DNA of 64,000 nucleotides from Kitasatospora aureofaciens. Its GTDB lineage: Bacteria > Actinomycetota > Actinomycetes > Streptomycetales > Streptomycetaceae. Positions 33,207-41,268 of this stretch are shown here, one piece after another. The stretch is from the NCBI GenBank assembly GCA_000720845.1, contig JODU01000006.1, forward strand, positions 62,001 to 126,000. Reading direction: 5' to 3'. The notes below the pieces were generated by a model, which saw only the letters and a program-made list of their open reading frames with translations, made no database searches and was not told the origin of the DNA. The translations under genes were made by a program, and so were the position numbers. How positions within the stretch are numbered: position 1 is the first letter of the stretch; the number at the start of each line of letters is the position of its first letter.

Positions 33207-35782
33207 GATTCTGCGGCCTCGAACGTGTCGGGGAGTTCAGCCAGGTCGCTGGCCTGGAAGCCAGTGCTCCAGAGGCGGTGGAAGTAGTCCTGGGGGCGTC
33301 GTAGGTCGAGTGCGAGGGCGTCTTCGAGGAGTCCGAGACCGGCCAGGGCCCGCTCCAGCCCTTCGATGGCTCGGGCCGTGGGCTCGAAGAGCTTGTGGAG
33401 GTAGTCCGCGGTGGCGTCGTCGGGTGCCCCTTCCGCGACGCTTCGCCAGTGCTCCTGCTTGCGTTTCCAGTAGAGGAGGTCGGCGCCTGACAGGACGAAC
33501 TTGTCGCACCCTTCGCAGTTCAGCTTCCAGGGGCAGGCGTTGCCGTCGACGACGGGTTGGTAGGTGCAGAACCCTCCTTCAGCCGGGGTGCTGCGGCGGC
33601 TGAGGTTGATCGCCAGGGCGGTGGCCTGTTCCCGGCTGAGCGGCTCGGCTCCGGTCAGGAGTTCGCCGGGGTTGGCGGCTCCCGGGCCGGCGACCCAGAG
33701 GGTTTGCAGGACTGCGTCCAGTTCGGAGTCGGCGACCTTGGCGTAGTGCTCGGCCATCCGGTCGGAGACCTGGCCGAGATAGCGGCGGATAAGGGCCAGG
33801 CTCGCGCCGTTGCTGAGGAGCTTGGTGGCCAGGGTGTGGCGGGCCTGGTGCGGGACGCAAGGGCCGAGGTCGAGAGTGTCGACCCAGGTCTTGAACTGCA
33901 GGTGGAAGTAGGTGTAGCTGATCGAGCGGCGCTCCCCGCGGTTGCGGACATCGGTCGGGAACAGGGCCATGTCGGCCCGTTCGGCGGCCGTCGGCTGTCG
34001 GCCGTTGCGGAGCTCGAAGCGATCCAGCGTCGCCTGCCGGCGCCGGTCCAGGCTGACGTAGAGGCGCTCGGGGATGCGGATGCCCTCGTTGTAGTTGCCG
34101 ACCTTGGTCTGGTCGTGCCAGAGCATCGGCAGGCGGCCGTGGTAGCGGCCGATGCAGTCCAGCCGGAGCTTGAGGACCTCGTCGCAGCGTCGGCCGGTGA
34201 GTACGAGTGACTCCCAGACGTCGCGAAGGCCGCGGTCCTTGGGGTCGTACTCGCGGGCGAAAGTCTGCAGGTTGGCCTCGTCCGCGAGCGCGCGGGCGAC
34301 CTGGTCGGTGAAGGGGTTGCGGACGACCCGGTGAACTTCGCCGCCCTGCGGGATCGCGATGATGAAGTCCCGCGGAAGGCCGATGCGCTCAGAAGCGCCG
34401 GATTCCAGGGCGTCGTAGAGGATCTTCCGCGCGTAGTTGAAGACGATCCTGCGGACGTTGGGCGTGACGATCGACGGTTTGCCGTCGGCCCGGCCCATCT
34501 GGGCCAGGGCCGGCATCCCCTCCCGCTCGCGTAGTCGCTGGTCGGCGGCGAACCGGTTCGCGTGCTGTTCCGTCAGGGCGGATGCGTCGTGCCCGCCTCC
34601 CGGTGCCTCGATGTCCAGGAAGGCGCTCAGCTCCAGGCAGGCCCGGCGGGCCCCGTCCAGCGGCCCCCGCGTCCGGGGGCACTTGTGCGAGCGCATCAGG
34701 ACGGCGAGGTGGTCCCAGAGGAGGTCGCGCAACCACCGCTGGCTGACTCCGGTGAGGTCGATCTGGCTGGCGCTGCTGGGAAAGCGGCGTCCGAAGTGCT
34801 CGGTCTCGATGTATCCGAGTTCCTTGGTCTCCGCCTCGGTGTAGTAGAGGACCTGGAGTCGCGCGCGGATCGACCTGATGATCATGGCGACCTTGTGGCG
34901 TGCGCCGTCGGTGTCCGCGTCCTCAAGGGAGTCGTAGCCGTGCTCGCGGCAGCGTGTGACCAGGTTCTGGATGGCAGTCGGTGCCCAGTAGCTCGGGTCT
35001 CCTTCCTGGGTGTGCCGGAACAGGCTCCACTGGATCTCGGCGCGGACCAGCGGGCGCAAGCCCTTCAAGTTGATCTGCCCGGCCCGGAACAGCGGGCCCG
35101 TCGTGGCCCGCCATCGCGCATAGGCGTGTTCGTCGTCGACGTGGACGGGAACGGGCAGGCCGCGGTCCTCGTATGTCCGCCGCCATGCCTGAGGGATGCT
35201 CGCGCCGCCGGGGCGTCCCGCGTGCCAGTAGCGGTGGCGGTGACCGAGGCACAAGCCGAGGGGTGAAACGGCCAGCTCGGTGCAGGTTCGCACTCGGCAG
35301 GACCCGAAGCTGTGGAAGGCGTCCTGGTCAGAGGCCCAGTTCTCCAGATCGGTCTCGCCGGGGTGATCGCGGCAGAAGACCGACCAGAGGTGCTCGTGCC
35401 GTTCGCAAAGCGCCATTTCACGGGTGTGGGCCGGCCGGCCCTGGCAGATGCGGCAGCCTCCTGCCCCGAATCCCTGGAACGCGGCCAGCGGTTCGGCCGC
35501 GGCCAGGAAGGCCGACTTGCGTTCACCGCGAGTGCGTGCGGCCTGCCACTGCTCGTCGTGGACGTCGCACAACCTCGACGCCCCGTGGTTGGCCGGTCGT
35601 TCGCACTCTGGGACTTGGCAGCCCCAGGTGAACACCGGGTGCTGGCCGGGGATCTGGATGATCTCGTCGCGGAACAGCGGATCGAAGTTCGGTGCGGCGA
35701 TCAGGGCGGTGAGCAACTCGAGCCGGTCCCTGTGCCGGCGCCCGGGCTCGGAAACTGACAGGAGCGGGAGAGCGGACGTCAC
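33203..35782 (-). CDS. TnpB-like large tyrosine recombinase
   Basis: An 859-residue recombinase. The catalytic domain lies at about residues 470-700: Arg I in LVLTGRRCDEVLKLRLDCI, the H-x-x-R box in VPHQARHTLATKLLSNG and the Tyr nucleophile in SDRMAEHYAKVADSE. The first ~200 residues are rich in Cys/His pairs (GCQVPECERPANHG ... LCDVHDEQW; CRICQGRPAHTREMALCERH; CRVRTCTELAVSPLGLCLGH), suggesting three zinc-binding knuckles. A further C-x10-C-x5-C-x2-C cluster (CTYQPVVDGNACPWKLNCEGC) follows the catalytic domain. It is longer than Tn554 TnpB (630). Overlaps both neighbours by ATGA. Confidence 0.88.
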   Translation of the reverse strand: MTSALPLLSVSEPGRRHRDRLELLTALIAAPNFDPLFRDEIIQIPGQHPVFTWGCQVPECERPANHGASRLCDVHDEQWQAARTRGERKSAFLAAAEPLAAFQGFGAGGCRICQGRPAHTREMALCERHEHLWSVFCRDHPGETDLENWASDQDAFHSFGSCRVRTCTELAVSPLGLCLGHRHRYWHAGRPGGASIPQAWRRTYEDRGLPVPVHVDDEHAYARWRATTGPLFRAGQINLKGLRPLVRAEIQWSLFRHTQEGDPSYWAPTAIQNLVTRCREHGYDSLEDADTDGARHKVAMIIRSIRARLQVLYYTEAETKELGYIETEHFGRRFPSSASQIDLTGVSQRWLRDLLWDHLAVLMRSHKCPRTRGPLDGARRACLELSAFLDIEAPGGGHDASALTEQHANRFAADQRLREREGMPALAQMGRADGKPSIVTPNVRRIVFNYARKILYDALESGASERIGLPRDFIIAIPQGGEVHRVVRNPFTDQVARALADEANLQTFAREYDPKDRGLRDVWESLVLTGRRCDEVLKLRLDCIGRYHGRLPMLWHDQTKVGNYNEGIRIPERLYVSLDRRRQATLDRFELRNGRQPTAAERADMALFPTDVRNRGERRSISYTYFHLQFKTWVDTLDLGPCVPHQARHTLATKLLSNGASLALIRRYLGQVSDRMAEHYAKVADSELDAVLQTLWVAGPGAANPGELLTGAEPLSREQATALAINLSRRSTPAEGGFCTYQPVVDGNACPWKLNCEGCDKFVLSGADLLYWKRKQEHWRSVAEGAPDDATADYLHKLFEPTARAIEGLERALAGLGLLEDALALDLRRPQDYFHRLWSTGFQASDLAELPDTFEAAES

Positions 35783-36951
35783 CGTTCACCCCAGGTGCGT
35801 TCCAGGGCGGCGCCGAAGACATCGTCGTGGATGTCGGGGTGACCGTAGACCTGGTCCACCATCGCGGCCGACTTCCAGCCGCCCGCCTCCTTGGCGACCA
35901 TCGACTTGCCGCCCGACGCGTCGAGGACCGCGTCGGTGAACGTGTGCCTGAACTCCTTGGGCAGGATTTTGCCGAGCTCGACACGGATGCCGGCTCGGCG
36001 GAGCATGCCGCGGGCGCCGGCGGTGGCCCAGGGCTCGCCCTTCCGCGGCCCGTGGAGCTGGACCACGAGCATGCCGTGGCGGGCAGAGCGCGGGTACTCG
36101 GTCGTGACGTACTCGAAGTAGGTGTGGATCATCGCCGGGCTGACCCGACGGATCTCTCCGCCCCTGATGACGCCGCCCTCGACCTTCCAGGGGTCCTTGA
36201 TCTTGACGCGGGCCCGGTTGGGGTTCCGTTCCCGGTGGCAGATGTGGACGTGCGGGGACACGCAGTCGCCGCAGGGGGCGTGCTCGCGCAGGTGGAGATC
36301 GACCAGGTGCAGGCTGCAGAACTCGCCGATGCGGAAGCCGCCGTCGCTGAGCCAGGTCACGGTCATCCGGTCCCGGGCCGAGGGCAAGTTCTCGACGAGC
36401 CGCGGTCTGGCCTGGTCGGGCAGCATCTTCGGGTGGCGGCGCCGAACCGTCTTCGTCGGCGTCAGCGGGTTGGCGGGGAGCTCGTGCAGCGTGTGGCCGA
36501 GGAACGAACGGCGGCGATCAGCGGTCGTCGGCAGCCGGGTCTGATCGAGTACTTCGGCCAGCTGCTTGTTGACGCCCCGCCTCGCCTGGAACATGTAGAA
36601 GCCCTTCAAGCAGGCCGCCGCGGTCAGCAGGGAGCTCTGCTCGTAGGGACGCTTGCCCGGCCGCCATGGCTGGCCGAGCGGCCCGCGGACCTCCGCACCG
36701 ACGGCGCCCATGTAGCGCTCGACCTGCTCGAAGGTCACCGTCTCGGGCGCAAGGACCTCGCACTCCAGCCAGCGCAGATGATCGACCAGAAGGTAGGCGT
36801 AGGTCCGGCCGGTTCCGGGTGTGAGCGTCCGAAGGTAGGCGTCGGCCAGCTCGTGCAGGGTGCCGTCTGGGTACAAGATCGTGTACCCCACCAGCCCGTT
36901 GTGCCGCACTTCCTGTACGCGCAGCTGCCCCAGGACCAAGCTGACCGGCAT
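35779..36951 (-). CDS. TnpA-like tyrosine recombinase
   Basis: A 390-residue site-specific recombinase, first gene of the tnp operon. It has a SAM-like N-terminal DNA-binding domain (LADAYLRTLTPGTGRTYAYLLVDHLRWL) and a catalytic domain with Arg I in WLSDGGFRIGEFCSLHLVDL, KEFRHTFTDAVLD at box II (Lys in place of the first His of H-x-x-R) and W-K ... Tyr in GGWKSAAMVDQVYGHPD. A Cys/His cluster (HAPCGDCVSPHVHICH) sits between. ATG 36951 has GGGGAGAGG just upstream; 36978 is the longer option. It probably carries out excision and integration at the 6-bp core with TnpB. Confidence 0.88.
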   Translation of the reverse strand: MPVSLVLGQLRVQEVRHNGLVGYTILYPDGTLHELADAYLRTLTPGTGRTYAYLLVDHLRWLECEVLAPETVTFEQVERYMGAVGAEVRGPLGQPWRPGKRPYEQSSLLTAAACLKGFYMFQARRGVNKQLAEVLDQTRLPTTADRRRSFLGHTLHELPANPLTPTKTVRRRHPKMLPDQARPRLVENLPSARDRMTVTWLSDGGFRIGEFCSLHLVDLHLREHAPCGDCVSPHVHICHRERNPNRARVKIKDPWKVEGGVIRGGEIRRVSPAMIHTYFEYVTTEYPRSARHGMLVVQLHGPRKGEPWATAGARGMLRRAGIRVELGKILPKEFRHTFTDAVLDASGGKSMVAKEAGGWKSAAMVDQVYGHPDIHDDVFGAALERTWGER

Positions 36952-37031
36952 GCCTCTCCCCAACGTCCCGTACAACAAGACTCAGGGCGGTTAACACGGC
37001 CGGGACGGCCGGAGACACGGCCTCGTCAACA

Positions 37032-38048
37032 TCACGCACACGGGATCGGCTGGTCGGTTAAGTCCAGGAACAGGACGCCCCGGTGCGCCAGCGACACCGC
37101 CCCGGGCCGGGCGATGCCGGGGCCACCCCCTACGAGGGCCTGCATCGTGGCGGAGTGGTGCGGGGCGCAGTAGGGCGCCACCTCGATCAGGGGCTTGCCC
37201 GGCGGAAGCAGTCCCGCCACCGAGTGCACGGCGGTGACCTCGAGCGACTCCGCCCGGCACAGCGGGGGCAGGATGGCGGGCAGCCGTTCGGCGAGCATGG
37301 TCTTGCCGGCGCCGGGCGGTCCCTCCAGGAACAGGTGGTGGCGGCCGGCCGCGGCGACCTCCACAGCCGTGCGTGCCGACTCCTGACCGACGACGTCGGC
37401 GAGGTCGTGGCCGTGGTCGTGCTGTGCCGCTCCCATGCTGTGCATTCCGGTGGCCGCGCCCGTGCCGGGCACGCGCAGGCCGGCCAGGAGCGGGTCGGGG
37501 CGGCCCTGCTGGTCCTGCTCCTCCTCCGGCACGGGTTCGTCGGCGAGGACGGCGATCAGCTGGCGCAGGCTGCGTACGCCGAGCACCGAGACGCCCGGCA
37601 CCAGGGACGCCTCGGCCGCGGCGCACTCCGGCACGACCACCTGTTCGTACCCGGCCTCGGCCGCGGCCAGTACCGCGGGCAGGATGCCGCGCACCGGCCG
37701 CACCCGGCCGTCCAGACCCAGCTCTCCGATCATCACGATGTCGGCGAGCACCCGCGGGTCGATCCGCTCCGCGGCGCCCAGCACGGCCGCCGCGACCGCC
37801 AGATCGAAGCCGCTGCCGCTCTTGGGCACCGAGGCCGGGCTGAGGCCCACCGTCAGCTTCTTCTGAGGCCACTCCGCGCCCGAGTTCACCACCGCGGCCC
37901 GCACCCGGTCCCGGCTCTCCGTGAGGCTCTTGTCCGGCAGCCCCACCAGGGTGAACGCCGCCACGCCCGGTTCCAGGTCGGCCTGGACCTCGACCACCAC
38001 GCCCTCGACACCGACGAGCGCCACCGAGCAGGTACGCGCGAACCCCAT
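37032..38048 (-). pseudogene. yifB: 5' fragment of yifB/comM, interrupted in Walker B
   Basis: N-terminal 329 native residues of the Mg-chelatase-like ATPase YifB/ComM plus nine residues (LTDQPIPCA) read from the transposon end. The Lon-like ChlI domain (MGFARTCSVALVGVEGVVVEVQ, VGLPDKSLTESRDRVRAAV, GLSPASVPKSGSGFDLAVA) and Walker A (LEGPPGAGKTMLAERLPAILP) are intact. The frame breaks off in Walker B after GVLFLD, one residue before the catalytic Glu. ATG 38048 overlaps the yraN stop. The element adds a TTA codon directly after the junction, so completing even this truncated product would need the bldA leucyl-tRNA. ComM aids branch migration in competent bacteria; its role in streptomycetes is unknown. 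Confidence 0.93.
37046..37061 (-). repeat. Right terminal inverted repeat of the transposon
   Basis: TTAACCGACCAGCCGA on the minus strand, reading inwards from the right junction. It pairs with the left end at 32471-32486 with four mismatches and adjoins the GTCCAG core at 37062. Confidence 0.75.
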
Positions 38049-38410
38049 CACGCCACCCCCCGGGCGTGCTCGACCACGGGGCCGCCGCGCCGCGGGAGGA
38101 GCACGCCGACCAGGTCGATGCGCACGCCGCCGGGCGGGGCTCCTCCGTGGGTCTGGATCCAGCGCTCCGCGAGCTGCCGCAGCCGCTCGGCCTTGTCCGG
38201 GGTCACGGCGGCCATCGGGTGCTGGAAGGAACCGCCCCTGCGCGTCTTGACCTCGCAGACGACCAGGACGTCTCCGTCCCGGGCCACGATGTCGATCTCG
38301 CCGGTCCTGCCACAGCGCCAGTTGCGCTCCAGGACGGTCATCCCGGCCCCGGTCAGCCGGCGGACGGCGAGTGTCTCGCCGTACTCGCCCATCGCACCTC
38401 GTGCGTTCAT
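38048..38410 (-). CDS. yraN: UPF0102 (YraN) endonuclease-fold protein
   Basis: A 120-residue member of the YraN family with a Holliday-junction-resolvase-like nuclease fold. Visible residues are GEYGETLAVRRLTGAGMTVLERNWR, the catalytic-type GEIDIVARDGDVLVVCEVKTRRG (E-x-D ... E-x-K) and AERLRQLAERWI. ATG 38410 follows GGAGG; a second ATG at 38392 has GAGG closer. It is followed by yifB with an overlapping stop/start (TGATG). The yraN-yifB-dprA order is conserved in actinobacteria. Function undetermined, linked to DNA processing by context. Confidence 0.9.
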   Translation of the reverse strand: MNARGAMGEYGETLAVRRLTGAGMTVLERNWRCGRTGEIDIVARDGDVLVVCEVKTRRGGSFQHPMAAVTPDKAERLRQLAERWIQTHGGAPPGGVRIDLVGVLLPRRGGPVVEHARGVA

Positions 38411-38498
38411 GTCGGCACCACCTCCGGCACCAACGATCACGCAGACGGAGAAAACCCGTCACTCACAGTGAACTACTCACCGGTTGTGGAAAACTCCG

Positions 38499-38807
38499 TC
38501 ACCCGCCGGGCAGCTCCAGGTCGCTCTTGTTCAGCTCCTCGATGTTCACGTCCTTGAACGTCAACACCCTCACCTGCTTCACGAACCGGGCCGGCCGGTA
38601 CATGTCCCACACCCAGGCATCAGCCATGGAGACCTCGAAGAACACCTCGCCCTGGACCGAGTGCACCTGCATCTCGTAGTCATTGGTGAGGTAGAAACGC
38701 CGCTCGGTCTCGATCACGTATTTGAACAGACCGACGACATCGCGGTACTCCCGGTAGAGCTTGAGCTCCATCTCGGTCTCGTACTTCTCGAGGTCCTCGG
38801 CGCTCAT
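38499..38807 (-). CDS. DUF2469 protein
   Basis: A 102-residue acidic protein conserved across actinobacteria: SAEDLEKYETEMELKLYREYRDVVGLFKYVIETERRFYL (in parts), then an all-beta part with WVWDMYRPARFVKQVRVLTFKDVNIEEL. No enzymatic motif or membrane segment is seen. It lies between the Nudix gene and yraN in the same direction, in the conserved rplS-yraN block. Function unknown. Confidence 0.9.
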   Translation of the reverse strand: MSAEDLEKYETEMELKLYREYRDVVGLFKYVIETERRFYLTNDYEMQVHSVQGEVFFEVSMADAWVWDMYRPARFVKQVRVLTFKDVNIEELNKSDLELPGG

Positions 38808-38863
38808 GGCATGTTCCCCTTCAGCCGTGCGGTCCCCCCATTGTGCGCCAGTCCCGTGCGCCC

Positions 38864-39388
38864 CTAGACGATTTCGGTGTCGAGGGTCACCGGCCCGGCC
38901 GGGGGACCTTCGTCGAGCAGCGTGCGCAGCAGCTCGGCGAGTCTGGTCGGATACACCGTCTCACGTGCCCGGGTCAGTTCCTCACACGTCCACCAGCGCG
39001 CTCCGGCGACGCTGCGCCGCTCCAGTTCGGTGAGGCCGACGGCCTCGATGGCGGTCTGGGCGGTGCGGGCCAGGTAGTACCACTCGTCCTGGTCCCAGCG
39101 GCGGCCCGCGAAGGGGAAGGAGCACCTGCGCCGCCACAGCACCGGGCCGAGTGCGACGTCGGTGATGCCGGTCTCCTCCAGCAGTTCGCGCCGGGCGGCC
39201 TGGGCACGGGTCTCGTCGCCCTCCACGCCGCCGCCGGGGGTGAACCACCAGTCGTCGTCCGGGTCGTCCGGTTCGTGGCCGTGCAGCAGCAGGATGCGGT
39301 CCTCGGGGTCGAGAAGCACGACCCGGGCGACCCGGCGCAGTCCGCCCTCGTAGGTGTCCTGTCCCGCCGGGGTCGCCTCAGCGTCCAC
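38864..39388 (-). CDS. Nudix hydrolase
   Basis: A 174-residue Nudix-fold pyrophosphohydrolase. The Nudix box G-x5-E-x7-REUxEExGU is complete in GGVEGDETRAQAARRELLEETGI, and the preceding WWFTPGGG is normal. GTG 39388 overlaps the 3' end of sipZ by 11 bp, so translation is coupled; in S. lividans sipZ likewise heads a small operon. Substrate (ADP-ribose, modified NTP, etc.) cannot be read from the sequence. Confidence 0.9.
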   Translation of the reverse strand: MDAEATPAGQDTYEGGLRRVARVVLLDPEDRILLLHGHEPDDPDDDWWFTPGGGVEGDETRAQAARRELLEETGITDVALGPVLWRRRCSFPFAGRRWDQDEWYYLARTAQTAIEAVGLTELERRSVAGARWWTCEELTRARETVYPTRLAELLRTLLDEGPPAGPVTLDTEIV

Positions 39389-40154
39389 CGGTCGGCTCCG
39401 CTTCCTCGCGGGCCCGGGAGGAAGCGGCCCGCTTGGCGAGGGGACCGTAGGCCGCGCCCCCCAGGATCAGCACGGCCCCGGCGATCACCAGGACGACCAC
39501 GGTCCGCAGCGGCCCCGGCGAGGAGAGGTCGCCCAGCGTCTCGAAGCCGGTGGGCCGCTCCAGCATGCCGTTCATCGGCCAGGCCACGGCGTCCACGCGG
39601 GCGTCCACGGCACCGCGCGACACGGTACCGCCGGCCGCGTCGGTGAGGTGCGCGGTGGAGTCGACGGAGTTGTCGCGCTCGTCGCCGAGCAGGAACAGGC
39701 GGCCGTCCGGGACGGTCACGGTCTGGAAGTCGCTGATCTCGGCCGGCGTGCCGTCGGGCAGGTACGGCTCGTCGATCACCTTGCCGTTGACCTTCAGCTT
39801 GCCCTTCTGGCAGCAGGAGACGGTGTCCCCGCCGACGGCGACGACCCGCTTGACCATCGGGGCGTTGGCCCAGGTCGCGTCCTTGAAGACGACGACGTCG
39901 CCCCGGCGGACGTCGGCGCCGTCGATGCGCTGTGCCAGGACGCGGTCACCGGCGTCGATCGTCGGCGTCATCGAGCTGGTCGGCACGGTGTAGGGCCGGT
40001 AGACCACCGCTCCCCAGCCGAACCCGCCGAGGAACAGCACCAGGCCCAGCGCCACGGCGATGCCGGACAGCCGCTGCCCGGTCCGGCTGCCCACCGGGCT
40101 CCTGTTCGCTGCGCCGCCGCGCGGGACCGTACGTGTCGTGCTCTCGCCACCCAT
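39378..40154 (-). CDS. sipZ: Type I signal peptidase SipZ
   Basis: A 258-residue membrane signal peptidase. It has one N-terminal helix (LSGIAVALGLVLFLGGFGWGAVV), the catalytic Ser in VPTSSMTPTIDAGD, the general-base Lys in MVKRVVAVGGDTV, the box E LFLLGDERDNSVDST and a C-terminal helix (TVVVLVIAGAVLILGGAAYG). Start ATG 40154. It is last of four adjacent sip genes, separated from sipY by ~100 bp, fitting the S. lividans layout in which sipZ starts its own transcript. Confidence 0.92.
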   Translation of the reverse strand: MGGESTTRTVPRGGAANRSPVGSRTGQRLSGIAVALGLVLFLGGFGWGAVVYRPYTVPTSSMTPTIDAGDRVLAQRIDGADVRRGDVVVFKDATWANAPMVKRVVAVGGDTVSCCQKGKLKVNGKVIDEPYLPDGTPAEISDFQTVTVPDGRLFLLGDERDNSVDSTAHLTDAAGGTVSRGAVDARVDAVAWPMNGMLERPTGFETLGDLSSPGPLRTVVVLVIAGAVLILGGAAYGPLAKRAASSRAREEAEPTGGR

Positions 40155-40257
40155 GGAGCCGCACCTTACCCGGCGGTACGCCAACGGGGCAGCCCCCTCC
40201 CGGGGACCGGAAGGGGGCTCTTGGAACCTCGGCGGGACCCCGCGGGATCCGGCGGGC

Positions 40258-41268
40258 TCAGCGGGTCTCGGCCGGAGCGGTGCGGCGACGGCGCCACCAG
40301 ACGAACGGGACCACACCGGCGACGGCCAGGCCCTGGGGCGCGATCGACAGCGCGGCGGCGGCCGAGGACTGGTCCCCCAGGCCGTCCTGGCCGAAGGTGT
40401 CGGGGACCGGCAGGGTGCTCCAGCGGTTCATCGGCCAGGCGACCACGATGGCGCGGCCGACGACCTCGTCCACCGGGACCATGCCGCCGTTCTTGTCCGA
40501 CTGGTTGTAGCGGGAGTCCCGGGAGTTCTGCCGGTGGTCGCCCATGACCCAGATCTTGCCCTCGGGGACGGTGACCTTGAACCGCCCGCCCTGGTCGTCG
40601 TCCGAGCACGGCGTGTTGCCCGGGTAGACGTACGGCTCGTTCAGCGCCTTGCCGTTGACCTTGAGCGGACCCGTCTTGTTGCACTCGACCGTGTCACCGG
40701 CGACGCCGATGACCCGCTTGATCAGGTCCTTCTCGTCCGCGGACGGCATCAGGCCGATCCAGCTGAGGACCGTCTGCAGCGCGTTCGGGTCGGGTGTCGG
40801 CTCGCCCGCCAGCCAGTCGGCCGGGTCGTGGAAGACGACGACCTCGCCGCGCTCGGGCTCCGAGCCGAACCAGGGGGTCAGCTTGTCGACGAGGACCCGG
40901 TCACCGATCTGAAGGGTGTTCTCCATCGAGGACGAGGGGATGGAGAACGCCTGCACCAGGAATGTCTTGATCAGCAGGGCGAGCACCAGCGCGATGCCGA
41001 TCAGGATCGGCAGTTCCTTCCAGAAGGAGCGCTGCTTCTTGGCCGCCGGGGGTGTAGAGGGCAGTGTCCCGCCGACTCCCTCGTCCTCCGTCCCGCCGTT
41101 GTGTCCGTCCTGGCCGTGCTGTCCGTTCGTCACCCTGCCGTCCTCGGTCCCGGAGCCGTACCCGGAGTCCGGGGCGCCGACCTGGGCCGGACCGGACCTC
41201 TCCTCGGGGCGTCCGCGGTTCTCCTCGCCGTCGTGACCGGACCGTGCGCCAACCGCCACATCCCCCAC
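40258..41268 (-). CDS. sipY: Type I signal peptidase SipY
   Basis: A 336-residue signal peptidase. The ~80-residue hydrophilic Gly/Asp-rich N-terminus is followed by a membrane anchor (LPILIGIALVLALLIKTFLV), the Ser nucleophile in IPSSSMENTLQIGDRV, the Lys base in KDLIKRVIGVAGDTVE, VMGDHRQNSRDSRYN and a C-terminal hydrophobic segment (IAPQGLAVAGVVPFVWW) with a basic tail. GTG 41268 has AAGGAG 6 bp upstream. The annotated sipX frame runs through its first ~370 bp in another frame (see sipX). In S. lividans SipY has a major role in protein secretion. Confidence 0.92.
   Translation of the reverse strand: MGDVAVGARSGHDGEENRGRPEERSGPAQVGAPDSGYGSGTEDGRVTNGQHGQDGHNGGTEDEGVGGTLPSTPPAAKKQRSFWKELPILIGIALVLALLIKTFLVQAFSIPSSSMENTLQIGDRVLVDKLTPWFGSEPERGEVVVFHDPADWLAGEPTPDPNALQTVLSWIGLMPSADEKDLIKRVIGVAGDTVECNKTGPLKVNGKALNEPYVYPGNTPCSDDDQGGRFKVTVPEGKIWVMGDHRQNSRDSRYNQSDKNGGMVPVDEVVGRAIVVAWPMNRWSTLPVPDTFGQDGLGDQSSAAAALSIAPQGLAVAGVVPFVWWRRRRTAPAETR

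Larger units (their letters stand above)
32471..37061 (-). mobile_element. Tn554-like transposon inserted in yifB
   Basis: A 4591-bp element with three co-directional genes: a 390-residue and an 859-residue tyrosine recombinase and a 218-residue coiled-coil protein, in the tnpA-tnpB-tnpC order of Tn554. The second and third genes each overlap the preceding one by ATGA. The element is visibly less GC-rich than its surroundings in the tnpC part. Terminal 16-bp imperfect inverted repeats (12 of 16 identical, core CCGACCA) lie at 32471-32486 and 37046-37061, next to identical GTCCAG cores. It carries no passenger or resistance gene. Removing the element plus one core restores an uninterrupted yifB frame of ~541 codons, which fixes the boundaries to the base (the core itself is ambiguous). 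Confidence 0.9.

Noticed and set aside
32471..37061. Integrated plasmid or prophage
   Set aside because: No replication, transfer or structural genes and no tRNA target; three recombination genes with short ends fit a Tn554-like transposon.
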